Positions 24,736 to 35,483 of a stretch of 64,000 nt of DNA are shown here, one piece after another. This DNA comes from Voacanga thouarsii. Taxonomy: Eukaryota > Streptophyta > Magnoliopsida > Gentianales > Apocynaceae. The notes under the pieces were generated by a model, which saw nothing but the letters and a program-made list of their open reading frames with translations, did no database searches and was not told the origin of the DNA. A program made the position numbers and the translations under genes. Positions within the stretch are counted from its first letter, which is position 1. Every line of letters starts with the position of its first letter. The stretch spans positions 186,001 through 250,000 of the forward strand of contig JANUWF010003369.1 in assembly GCA_026120185.1 (NCBI GenBank), in the 5' to 3' direction.

Positions 24736-25147
24736 AAAACAGTTGGTAGAAGAAAGTCCTAATACGCAGTTAGAGGACCAAACACGTAAATTGAGACAAG
24801 CATGCTTCAAGGCCAAATATAATAAGAAATATAATAAACTTAAGGAGATCATAAAATCTCAAGACTCATTTCGCGAGTAATTTTACGGCTAATTCTGTCG
24901 CTAGTCTCGATGCTCGGCTCAAAGGGGAAAGAAAATGAGGAGGATGTCGAAAAAGAGGAGTCGAAGTCCATAATTACTAATTGTTTGTCGTCCTCTAATG
25001 TAAATATTGAAAAAGAACAATTACAAACCTTCATCTTACATTTGTCGACTCAATTACAAAAGAGCAACTATAAGTATGTATCATCAAGTTCATATGAACA
25101 CTAGTGATATGAATAAAAGATGTGATGCTTATTATTAATGGAAATAT
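24736..25147 (+). other. Frameshifted RKD C-terminal codons and 3' flank
   Basis: From 24728 to 24880 the +1 frame is open and encodes the usual RKD tail (for example KLRQACFKAKYNKKY), so this part was coding in the ancestor. Beyond it a short acidic open frame (24910-25104, with KENEEDVEKEESK) might be a further lost exon or untranslated sequence; I cannot decide. The block ends about 25147, where homology to the Copia gag resumes. Confidence 0.6.
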
Positions 25148-25750
25148 CTTTTTCCCTTATTATCTTTTCTGTTCCACTTCGGTGGCCGTATTTCTCTGTG
25201 ATAAGGGAAATATCGAGTGTGTCCATGACCATAACCACGGCCATTGCCACAACTACGACTATAACGATGGCTTCTGCTGGAGCCAACGACATTCACTGCG
25301 GAGTCTCTGTTGAGCCGATTCATCCGGCTTCATGATTTCTCAATAATAACTCATGTTAAAGTTCGTCAATTTTGGATACCCTTTTTCTCAATATTGTTAC
25401 TGTAGAACATGAAAAGTGGAGAATGTCTTCTTCAATATAACTTTATCAGTAACTTTTTCTCCGTAAAATTTTTAACTAAGATGTAGTTTTATACATCACG
25501 GAGTTCACGATTTTACAATCTTGCAACTTCAGGTGCAACCATTCATACCGTACTGATGGGTAGTACGACCATCTTCAGGTGGTCATATCTTTCTTTTTAT
25601 CCACATGACATATGGATCTCCTTTTTTTAGCATTTAGATGCATTTCTGTATGACATATATTTTTTTTTTCAGAAATATAAAGGGCTACAAATTCGAATTT
25701 AGCAATATCAATAAATGCATACCTGTCTTCTGGCTTTAATAACGGCAGAG
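25148..25750 (-). pseudogene. Copia gag remnant in the RKD-carrying element
   Basis: The minus strand matches the gag of the element at 30.9-32.0 kb, including the Arg/Gly-rich stretch (here GNGRGYGHGHTRYF) and the upstream part near 25330-25740. It is shorter than the sister gag by roughly 240 bases, with a deletion in the AT-rich part near 25630-25680. The zinc knuckle is missing because the RKD block starts there. It is not translatable as one frame. Confidence 0.75.
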
Positions 25751-25766
25751 ACTCGTGCTGATAACG
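25751..25766 (-). other. tRNA primer-binding site of the RKD-carrying Copia
   Basis: On the minus strand CGTTATCAGCACGAGT directly follows the 5' LTR end. The same motif stands at the homologous place (32033-32048) in the neighbouring element. Confidence 0.8.
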
Positions 25767-26133
25767 TGTTATAAAATTAGGGTAGTGTTAGAATAAAATC
25801 TACACACTACACACTAAGAAAATTCTAACTATTCTTTACACAAGAATTTCTCTTCAAACTTCTCTCTTTCTTTCTCTCACAATTCTTTCTCTAATCTTTC
25901 TTTCACTAATCTTTCTTTCACAAAATAATGGTGTATTACAAGCTTAGAGAATAGCTCTATTTATAGAGCTCTAATTAGTGGATTACATCATGGCATACAT
26001 CATCTTCCACTAATTAAGATTAGTGGAGTCTCCACTAAATGGTGGACATCCATAAAAATCTTCTAATAATTCACATAAATTCATAATTAGTGGAGCCTCC
26101 ACTAATTAATAAAGATTCCAATAATTCATAATA
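25767..26133 (-). repeat. 5' LTR of the RKD-carrying Copia
   Basis: This 367-bp repeat is near-identical to 20816-21182 (about 98 percent by my reading, not counting one inverted loop at 26007-26026). It carries CTCTATTTATAGAGCTC (about 25964-25980), a likely TATA region for the element's own transcript. Confidence 0.95.
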
Positions 26134-26138
26134 ATTAT

Positions 26139-26895
26139 AGTAATTTTTAAAAGATTTTAAAGGAAAAAGGGACGGTAAAATTTAGAAATATTTTTCTTAA
26201 AAAATTTAAGTTTAATTTTCTAAAGAAAATATAGGATTGTAAAACAATTTCTCTATTAGCATTTTCAGATCAAGTAGAAACTGTAGAAATAAAAGAAACC
26301 TGGAAAAAGTACCATTGGTTTCATATATATAACAACAAAAATACTTCATCCCTTCAATCGCTTCACTAGATATGTTTTCTCACGTACTATTAGGCCCCCA
26401 AGTATCAAATTATTGCGAACTTTTAACCTAAACGAGGTGTTTACCATTTTAGACAAGGACAAACTATATCTGACTTTTTTTTTTCGGATGGTAAGGCCAA
26501 ACAAATAAAAAACAAAAAAAGGAACAAAACAATAACAAAAGGTTTAGTGTCCATTGGACTACTTATTAGAATTTTAAACTGAATAATTGCACACACACAC
26601 ATATATATATATATATAAAGGTAAAAAGTAAGCCAACTATTCTAGAATTTAGCTACTGTTCTTCCCAATAATTGCAAAATTGGATCTGTGCAATATCTCC
26701 ATTGAAAATTGCATCATATACTTTAGCAATTTATCTGTTTATTAAATAAAAGCGGGGTGGCATTTGTAAGTTTACTGTAATTTATGCTCACATCAAATGT
26801 CACATTAAAAAAACAAAATGTCACATTAGGAAGAGTGCAAGCAAGAATTCACGGATTCCCCAGTAATGGCACGGATATTATGTACGGAAAAATAA
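26139..26895. other. Spacer between two Copia elements, no gene
   Basis: This is AT-rich sequence with no convincing open frame. It contains a short (AC)n(AT)n microsatellite at 26590-26617. Confidence 0.6.
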
Positions 26896-26900
26896 TTAGG

Positions 26901-27201
26901 TATTATAAAATTTTAGTGGTGTTAAAATAAAATTTATATAATAAAAAAATTTTAACTATTCTATACATAATAATTTCTTCAAATTTCTCTTTTTCTTTTC
27001 TCTCATAATTTTCTCTCACAATTCTTTCACAAAAAATAATGGTATATTTCAAGTTTAGAGAATAGTTATATTTATAGAACTCTTATATAGTGAAATATAT
27101 CATCTTCCACTAATATACATTAGTAATGTCTTTACTAAATGGTGGGCATCCATATAATCCATAATTAGTAAAGTTTCAACTAATTCAACATATTTACAAC
27201 A
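26901..27201 (-). repeat. 3' LTR of the Copia at 26901-32336
   Basis: This is a direct repeat of 32049-32336, and both end in TTTACAACA. The purine tract AATGGAGAG (minus strand) abuts its inner edge. It begins TATTATAAAA, a mutated TG terminus. Confidence 0.88.
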
Positions 27202-27339
27202 CTCTCCATTAGATGTTCATTACATAAAGAATATGTCTCGTTAAAACCTTATTAGATAAAAATTCAGTGAGAAAAAAAATTAGTGAAGGAAAAATAATAC
27301 ACTATTCTATATGTCTGTTTATTGCTCCCTTTGATGAGA

Positions 27340-30300
27340 TGATTCTTTTAAAATTTTGAACCGACACATACCGATTTTATATCTCAACTTTTCAAATGTT
27401 GCAGTCGGTAGAGTCTTTGTGAAAATATTTGCGAGATTGTCACATGACCGAATTTGTAACACATCAATTTCACATTTCTTCTGGAGTTCATGAATAAAGA
27501 AGAATTTTGGTGAAATATGTTTTGTCCGATCTCCTTTAATATATCCTCCTCGTAATTGAGTTATGCAAATTGCATTGTCTTCATAAAGAGGAGTTGGAAT
27601 ATCTTTGATAGATGATAATTCACAACTTTATCGGATATAATGAATCACTGATCTTAACCATACACATTCTCGACTTACTTCATGAATGGCTATAATTGCA
27701 GCATGATTTGAAGAAGTAGCTGTTATAGATTGTTTTGTAAAATACCATGATATAACAGTATTTTCACATGTAAATAGATAACCCGTTTGAAAACGTGCTT
27801 TATGTGGATTAGATAAATAACTAGCATATGCATAACCTATCAATGTTTGGTTGGTTTTATTTGAATAAAATAATCCGAGATCAATTATACTTTGAAGATA
27901 TCAAATGACTTGTTTAATTCCATTCCAATGTCGTCGTATTGGTGAAGAACTAAATCTTGCTATAAATTGACAACAAATGCAATATCAGGTCGTGTATTAT
28001 TAACAAGATACATCAATGCACCAATTGCACTGAGATATGGTACTTCAGGACTAAGGAGTTCTTCATCATTTTCTTGAGGTCGGAAATGATCTTTATTCAC
28101 ATCTAATGACTAGACGATCATTATAATACTCAATGGATGTGCTTTGTCTATGTAAAATCTTTTTAGAACTTTTGCTATATATGTTGATTGATGAATAAAT
28201 GTTTCACTTTCCAAATGTTCAATTTGTAAACCAAGACAGAATTTAGTTTTACCAAAATCTTTAATTTCGAATTCTCTTTTAAAATAATCAATTATTTCTT
28301 GGAACTCTTCAAGAGTTCCAATAAGATTAATATCATCAACATATATAGCTAATATCACAAATATAGAACCAGATTTCTTAATAAAAACATATAGACATAC
28401 CTGGTCATTGTTAAATCACACTTTTAATAAATATTCACTATGACGATTGAACCACATGCGCCCAAATTGCTTCAAGCCATATAATGATTTCTGCAACTTG
28501 ATAGAGTAATTTTCACGAGGATAATGTTTATATGCTTCAGGCATGCGAAATCCTTCAGGGATTTTCATGTAAACATCATTTTCTAAATTTTCATACAAGT
28601 AAGTAGTGACAACATCTAATATGCGCAAATCTAACTTTTTATGTACTGCCAAACTAATAAAATATCGGGGTGTAATAACATCAATAACAGGAGAATAAGT
28701 TTCATCATAATCAATACTTGGTCTTTGTGAAAAATCTTGGGCTACTAACCGTACTTTATATCGTACGATTTCATTATTTTTATTACGCTTTCGCACAAAT
28801 ATCCACTTATAGCCAACAGGTTTTACACCTTCTAGTGTTCGAACTGCAGGTCCGAAGACTTCACGTTTTGTCAGTGCATTTAACTCCGATTGAATCGTAT
28901 CTTTCCATTGTAGCCAATCTTTTCTATGCCAACATTCATCAACTGTATTGGTTCAGAATCATCATTATCTTGTATAACATCAAGAGATATATTGTATGCA
29001 AACATATTATCAATAATTGTTTCTATCTGATTCCAACTTTTACCGGAAGTGGTATAATTGATAGAAATTTCAATGTTACTTTCATCAACTTCTGGTTCTT
29101 TGTCATCAGTTCTCTCTTGGTCTTTATCATTCTTTTCTTCAATATGATCATTTGAATCATTTAATCCTCTTTTCTTTCGAGAATTTTTATCTTTAGAACC
29201 AAGAGGTCGGCCACGCTTCTGGCATGCTTTTGACTCAACAGTTATAGGTATAATCTTTTGTTCTGTTGGAACTTTAATTCGAATATGAGTATTTATAGCT
29301 GAAATATGCGATTTTGTAACTCTTCTGAAGTCAATAAAAGCATCTGACATTTGATTTGCAATACTTTACAAATGAATTATCTTTTGAACTTCAAGTTCAC
29401 TTATGCGCGAATCAAGATAATTTAATGATGTTGTCCAAGTAAGATCTTTCTTATATTATTTATGTTCTCCCCTTAATTTAGGAAATAATGATTCATCAAA
29501 ATGACAATCAGCAAATCTTGATGTGAATATATTTCTTATCAGGGTTCAACATACATAATAATAGAGGGAGAATCATATCCAACGTATATCCCCGTTCTTC
29601 TTTGAGGACCCATCTTTTTACGTTGATTTGGTGCAATTGGAACATATACAGCACACCTAAAAATTCTTAAATGAGCAATATTTTGTTCTGAACCAAAAGT
29701 CAATTGCAAATGAGAGAATTTATGATAACTAGCTAGCCTTATACGTACAAGTGCTGCAACATGTAAAATAGCATGTCCCCAGGCAGATGTTGGGAGATTT
29801 GTTTTCATTAATAATGGTTTAGTAATTAATTGTAATCTTTTAATAAAAGATTCAGCAAAACCATTTTGTATATAAACATAAGTTACAGGATGTTCAACAT
29901 TAATTCCAATTGACATACAATATGCATCAAAAGCATGTGATGAAAATTCACCAACATTATTCAAATGGATGTTTTTAATGTGATGATCAGGAAATTGTGC
30001 TCGTAATTTAATTATTTGAGCAAGTAATCTCGCAAACGCCAGATTGCAAGTAGATAATAAATACACATGTGACCATCAGGATAATACATCAATTAAGACC
30101 ATAAAATATTTGAACGGTCCACATGGTGGATCAATAGGTTCACAAATATCTCCGTGAATCCGTTCAAGAAATGTAGGACTTTCAGCTCCTATTTTTACTG
30201 GTAATGGTCTAACAATTAATTTTTCTAGGGAACATGCAGTAAATGAGAATTTTTCAAATGTTAATATCTTTTTATGTTTCAAAGGATGACCATGTATATT

Positions 30301-30880
30301 TTCAATTATTCTTCTCATCATGGTAGATCCCGGATGACCCAACCGGTCATGCTAAATGCTAAAAGTAATAGGATCAGTAAATTTTTGATTTACTAGATGA
30401 TGAATTTTACTTATACATATTTTTGCAAAATATAGGCCAGTAGAAAAAGACGACAGTTTTTTTAATACAAATTTCTTACCCAAATGAATTTGAGTAATAT
30501 AAAGATGTTTAATACCATTTTCCTCATTTGTTTCAACATGATACCCATTTCTGCGGATATCTTTAAAACTAAATAAATTTCTTCTGAATTTTGAGAAAAA
30601 TAGCGCCTTATCAATAGTAATTGTTGTTTCTTCAAGCAACAATATATTAGCTCTTCCGGAGCCTTCAATCACATTTGTATTACCGTTTATCGTACAAATA
30701 TTTATTTCTCCCATTTTAAGATAAGAAAAATATTTCTCATTTTTTAGTATGGTGTGTAATTCCACTATCAATAATACATACATCATCATTAACAATAGCC
30801 ATCTGAACAAAAGTATATATATGTAAATGTAAATATTATTAAAATATAATGAAAATTCAAAAATATTAAGGTGAGACATT
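27340..30880 (-). pseudogene. Copia pol, broken: pre-integrase, integrase, RT, RNase H
   Basis: On the minus strand, the protease/pre-integrase part is at 30352-30879 (MGEINICTINGNTNVIEGSG region). The zinc-finger and integrase start are at 30076-30342 (MGHPGSTMMRRIIENIHGH, then RIHGDICEPIDPP). The integrase core is at 29539-30066 (IHLNNVGEFSSHAF, where the family has a catalytic Asp and this copy has Asn). The AT-hook linker is at 28880-29350. The reverse transcriptase is at 28110-28796 with an intact YVDD, and the RNase H at 27628-27843. Stops and frameshifts separate the blocks, so it is inactive. Confidence 0.9.
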
Positions 30881-31990
30881 AATTTTTCTGGACACTGTCA
30901 TCACCAATTAAATGGTCTATCCTACCATCTGGGTGTTCGAAAAAATCAGCTACATCCATATGGGTAATATTGATATTAAGATTTTCAGGATTAATATCAT
31001 CATCCTCAACATCATTTACTAGATGTTGAGAAAAATTTGCTTCTACATTTTTATTTTTATTTTTCAGTGAAGCTTGATATAATTCCACTAAATGCTTGGC
31101 CGTACGACAGTTACGTGACTAATAACCTTTCATGCCACATCTATAACACTTATTCTTATAATTTTCTTCTATTTCTTTTTCTTTTCCCTTATTATCTTTT
31201 CTATTCTATTTCAGGTGGTCAGTATTTCTCACAATTTGATTATTACTATGATAAGAGAAATATCGAGCATGTCCACGACCATAACCACGACCACGACTAC
31301 GGCCGCGACTATGACTATAACGATGGCTTCTGCTGGAGCCAACAACATTCATTTTTAGGAGTGCTGTTGAGCCAGTTGGTCTGACTTCATGATTTTTTAA
31401 TAATAACTCATTATTTTTCTCTGTAATGAGGAGAGTAGTAATTAAATTTATAAATTTTGTATATCATTTTTCTCGATATTGTTGCTGCAGGACAATATTC
31501 GAGGTATGAAAGGTGGAGAATATTTTCTCTAGCATATCTTCATCAGTAACTTTTTCTCCGCATAATTTTAACTGAGATGTAATTTTATACATCACGGAAC
31601 TATATTCATTCACAGTTTTAAAATATTGCAACCTCAGGTGCAACCATTTATACCGTGTAGTGGGTAGTATGACCATCTTCAGATGGTCAAATCTTTCTTT
31701 TAAATTTTTATACAGGACATATGGATCTTTTTCGGTAAGATATTCTATTTTCAAATTTTCGTCGATATGATGACAGATAAAAATCAAAACTTTAGCCTTT
31801 TGTTATGCAGATGCACTATTATTTTCTTGAATAGCTTCATTAAGGCCTTCAGTATTTAGATACATTTCTGCATCGAGAACTCATGACATATAATTCTTTC
31901 CAGAAATATCAAGGGTTACAAATTCGAGTTTAGCAAGGTTAGTCATATGGATCAATAAATGTGTACCTATCTTCTGGCTTGTGTAACGAT
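30880..31990 (-). pseudogene. Copia gag with zinc knuckle, broken
   Basis: The core at 31464-31787 has IEYLTEKDPYVLYKNLKERF and ILPTTRYKWLHLRLQYFKTV, typical of Copia gag. A Gly/Arg-rich segment follows (31250-31320), then a knuckle CYRCGMKGY at about 31122-31148 in which the usual His is Tyr and the next Trp codon is TAG. The tail is at 30879-31088. It is homologous to the remnant at 25148-25750. Confidence 0.85.
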
Positions 31991-32048
31991 AGAGACTCGT
32001 ACTTTAGTCTTCTGGCTTTTGTAACGGTAGAGACTCGTGTTGATAACA

Positions 32049-32336
32049 TGTTATGAAATTTTGATAGTGTTAAAATAAAATGCACACAATAAGAAATTTC
32101 TAACTATTCTTTGCACAAGAATTTCTTCAAATTTCTCTCTTTCGTTTCTTTCACAATTCTTTCACAAAAAATGATGGTACATTTCAAATTTAGAGAATAA
32201 CTCTATTTATAGAGCTCTTATTTAGTGGAATATATCATCTTCCACTAATATAAATTAGTAGTGTCTCCACTAAATGGTGGACGTCCATATAATCCATAAT
32301 TAGTGGAGTTTCCACTAATTTAAGATATTTACAACA
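32049..32336 (-). repeat. 5' LTR of the Copia at 26901-32336
   Basis: This is a direct repeat of 26901-27201, starting TGTTATGAAATT and ending TTTACAACA. The inner edge abuts the PBS at 32033-32048. Confidence 0.9.
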
Positions 32337-33378
32337 TTGGGAACTTAAAAGATAATTCAAACCAATATCTACAATTAGAGGTATTTAGAAAAATCCGAAA
32401 CCACTAATTCAAACTAATTTAAACCGATATTGAATTAGAGGTCTTTTGTTTATATTGGTTTGGATTCGCTTGGAGATTAACTAAATCAAAATTTTGGTTT
32501 GATTTAAAAAATTATTTAAATCAAACTGATATATATTGTATTAAAATTTTTATAAAGAATTTGAAATGTTTTATATAATTTTTATCATTTAATTTGTAGG
32601 ATAATTTTAAAATAATATGTTTGAAGTTCAAGTAAATATCATTGATCAAAGGTGATGTTTTCAAAATTTATCTTGTGGAAAAGAACTTAAAGATATTTAA
32701 AAATAATTTTTAAACCTAATTAGCAATTATTCTATAAATTTGTTTTTTATTTTTTACGTACTATCTATTATACATTAGAAAGTTGAGTGCAGCTTTTAGA
32801 AGCAAGGGTGGAGCTCTTCTTTCTTAAAATGCTCTTTTTACTTTTTGTAAAGACATGGTCATCTATCCATCGGCTGGCCGCAACTTTAAGTCCTCTGATA
32901 ATAGAAAGAATCAGGCTCATTGTATTTTCTCTCGGAAAGGCTATTCCCTCGTCCTGTGCTCTGGCTACCTCTTCGATTTTATCTTCGTATATATTCTGCT
33001 TTACCGGATACTTCTCATAGGGCAGTGATACTGATGGCTTCTGGTGTTGATTCGGCATCTGAAGTTACGGCTACAAGACTTACAAGAGAGGAATTTGTTG
33101 AATAGATTGCCTTACCTGAGTCTATCTATTTATTTAGTTGTGAGTTTTATACATATCAAAATCGATCAGACTAACCAAATCGATACAAATTATGTTAACC
33201 GGTTATAATTTTAAATAGTTTTATTTAATTTAAAAAATTTTAAAGCAAAGTTATTGATTCTTGAGCAAAATCCCAAATTGAACCATAAACACTGATAAAT
33301 GCAATTGTGAAGTCCAAAGTCAGCGTACTCCTCCGGTGGGAAAAACGTGCTTCGTGCCAGCTTAGATACCTAATCCCT

Positions 33379-33490
33379 CTGAAAAATCCATTTCTGTCAC
33401 TTTCTATGTATTCGTTGTAGAGACTGAAAAATCCACACACATTTCGGTCATTTCTTTCTATTCGTTGTCGAGACTGGAAAATCCACGCCA
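33379..33490. repeat. Tandem repeat, about 2.4 units of 45-50 bp
   Basis: CTGAAAAATCCA...TATTCGTTGTAGAGA (33379-33423) is repeated at 33424-33473 with CGTTGTCGAGA, and a third partial copy CTGGAAAATCCACGCC ends at 33490. Confidence 0.8.
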
Positions 33491-34342
33491 TATTTCTTTA
33501 ACGTTGTAATCTTTCAACAACTCATTTATAAAGTGATTTTAAGGTGATAATTAAGTCTTTCCATAATCATTTATCAAGAAATGTTTCTTTACACGGCATT
33601 GACAAAGTGATTTACAGAAGAGAGAGAGATCTATCAGAAAGAGCTTTACGTCGCTTTCAATGCCAGTGAGGCGAATATTATGTAACACAACTCTTTTGCT
33701 TTATTCACTTTCCTTCTTGTTTGTTTTATATTTCTACTTATCTTTTAGTTTCAATATCTTGTGAAAATACGTTCCTCATGTGTAAATTTTAGTTACGAGT
33801 GAGAATTGGAAAAGTGTCGGTGAATTTTTATTTTCTTGACATTTCATATAAAAGAAGTCAAATTCATCGTTTTCTGATGATACAAGGGTAGTTGTCCATT
33901 TTATTAGGTATAATATGATTTATGCCCTTTTCTCTCATCATATATAAAAAAAAAGAAAAAAATCATTTTCTTCTTGTAAATTACATCCAAACCCAGCAGT
34001 CGAAGTGCCGGTTAAGATTTAAACAACCCCCGGCCAAAAAAAAAAAAAAAAAAAAAGCGAAAGTGAACAAAAAGAAAAAGTGATGAATTTAAGAAATACA
34101 CCTTGTTCCAATTAAGCTAATGATATAGGAATAGGTCAAGGGTAGAGTATAAATTTGGTATGTGGGATTGCTTGCACAGGAAGGCCGCCTATGGATAAAT
34201 AGTGGTGCCAAGGCCTCACATGCAACAAAAGAATTTTTTTTTAACTTAATTGGAAGAAGCAAAGCCATCTTCACCTAACGCTTCTACGATCCTTTTCTTC
34301 TTCTCTTTCTTGTAAGCATATTCATATATAGAATCATCTTCT

Positions 34343-34430
34343 CCCCCCCCCCCCCCCCCCCTCTCTCTCTCACATATATATATGGACCCCTTTTCTTCCA
34401 ATCCATTGGACATGTATGTATGTATGTATG
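34343..34430. repeat. Compound simple repeat: C-run, (CT)n, (AT)n, (ATGT)n
   Basis: A run of about 19 C (34343-34361) passes into CT repeats, then ATATAT, and after a short gap ATGTATGTATGTATG (34412-34430). Confidence 0.9.
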
Positions 34431-34739
34431 TTATTCTTTTTGGCTTAACCTAAAATGTGGCTAACATTTAAGCTTGTGCCTTTAAACTATTGCAGGTAAA
34501 AACTCATGATTAAGCAAAGTAGGTATAATAATTCCAAAGAAATGAAGCTTCTTAAATTGGAATGTTGACTCCAATCTTTGTGAATTAAAGAAAAAGGTAT
34601 GCAATTGTTATTCTTCTTAACAGCGTATATGGTAACTTTTAATGTAAGATTTGAGGAGTATTTATCTTATATAAATTATAATTTGCCAATTTATTGAAGA
34701 AGAGAAAAAAAAATGTAACACATCCATGTGTATTTTATC

Positions 34740-35483
34740 TTTTTTTTTTGGATTAATTCCATTTACCCCTAAAGTTAGAGAGGTGGGACAATTAAGTGTC
34801 TGATGTTTAAATTTGAACAATTAAGTACTCACTTAACAGATTTTATTGGTAACTAACGAAAAATTGATAGAAAAATTTTGCAAGACCTATATATTGACGT
34901 TAATTTTTTTTTTTTACTATCAACACATTTATTTGTCAAAATTCCTAAATATCTCTAAGATCTCACTTTTTTACCAACTATCACACACTCCTTCTCTCTC
35001 ACTGTCTTCTTCTTCTCTTTTTTCTTTGTCTTTCACCTCTTCCTTCTTCCTTCCCTCAATTCATACAATTATTCTTTTTGGGGAAAAAATTGAGTGATTT
35101 TACCCCCAAAAAAAAATAAAATTGAATGATTTTTACAATTTTTTTTAACTCAGAGTGATTGTACAGATTGAGAGAAAGAAGAAGGAAGAGGTGAAACATA
35201 GAGAAAAAAAGACAAGAAGAAGACAGTAAGAGAAAAGAGAGAGTGTGGTAGTTTTAAGAAAGTGATATCCTAAGGATATTTAATATTTTTTTCAAATAAA
35301 TGTGTCAATAATAAAAAAGATTAACGTTAATACATAAGCTTGTAATACTTTTCCATCAAATTTATGTTAGTTACCAACAAACTTCGTCAAATGAATACTT
35401 ATAAATTGTCCAAATTTAAATATCAAACAATTAATTGTCTCACCCCTAACTTCAGGAGTGGATGAAATTAATCCTTTTTTTTT
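34740..35483. repeat. Long palindromic foldback element, 744 bp
   Basis: The left arm (34740 to about 35110) and right arm (about 35125 to 35483) are reverse complements over nearly their whole length. Matching landmarks are GGATTAATT[T/C]CATT near both ends, GTTGGTAACTAAC-type blocks, GACACATTTATTTG-type blocks, and CTTCTTCTT-rich tracts near the centre. The ends sit in poly(T)/poly(A) runs, so a target duplication cannot be read with certainty. No transposase is present. It resembles a foldback or long-TIR MITE; a transcript would form a long hairpin. Confidence 0.88.

Larger units (their letters stand above)
20816..26133 (-). mobile_element. Ty1/copia retrotransposon carrying an RKD gene
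   Basis: Two 367-bp LTRs (20816-21182, 25767-26133) of equal length differ by six substitutions and one tiny inversion. The flanks are a perfect 5-bp duplication ATTAT (20811-20815 and 26134-26138), so the whole 5318 bp is one insertion. On the minus strand the order is PBS (25751-25766), gag remnant, a foreign block, then reverse transcriptase and RNase H, then an AAGGGGGAG polypurine tract next to the 3' LTR. Compared with the sister element at 26901-32336, the protease, pre-integrase and integrase region (equivalent to about 29494-31182) is missing. In its place is a 1.66-kb block (about 23491-25147) with a four-exon RKD gene on the opposite strand. It is non-autonomous and relatively young. 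Confidence 0.93.
26901..32336 (-). mobile_element. Ty1/copia retrotransposon, same family as 20816-26133, decayed
   Basis: LTRs 26901-27201 and 32049-32336 flank a minus-strand interior with gag, zinc knuckle, GAG-pre-integrase, integrase, reverse transcriptase and RNase H. The flanking 5-mers TTAGG (26896-26900) and TTGGG (32337-32341) differ by one base, fitting an aged target duplication. The PBS at 32033-32048 equals that of the RKD-carrying element. The LTRs have several indels and many substitutions, so this is an older insertion. It shows what the RKD-carrying element looked like before replacement. Confidence 0.92.
32342..34739. other. Intergenic DNA with one GC-richer island, no gene assigned
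   Basis: Most of it is AT-rich and featureless. The stretch 32780-33110 is clearly GC-richer and open in several frames on both strands (minus 32768-33058, plus 32787-33020 and 32920-33105). No family is recognised, so it may be a gene fragment or an organelle-DNA insertion. A poly(A) run lies at 34037-34056. Confidence 0.5.

Noticed and set aside
24910..25104. Acidic 64-codon frame downstream of RKD as a separate gene
   Set aside because: It lies in the same block as RKD, lacks its own promoter evidence, and could be a lost exon or untranslated sequence.
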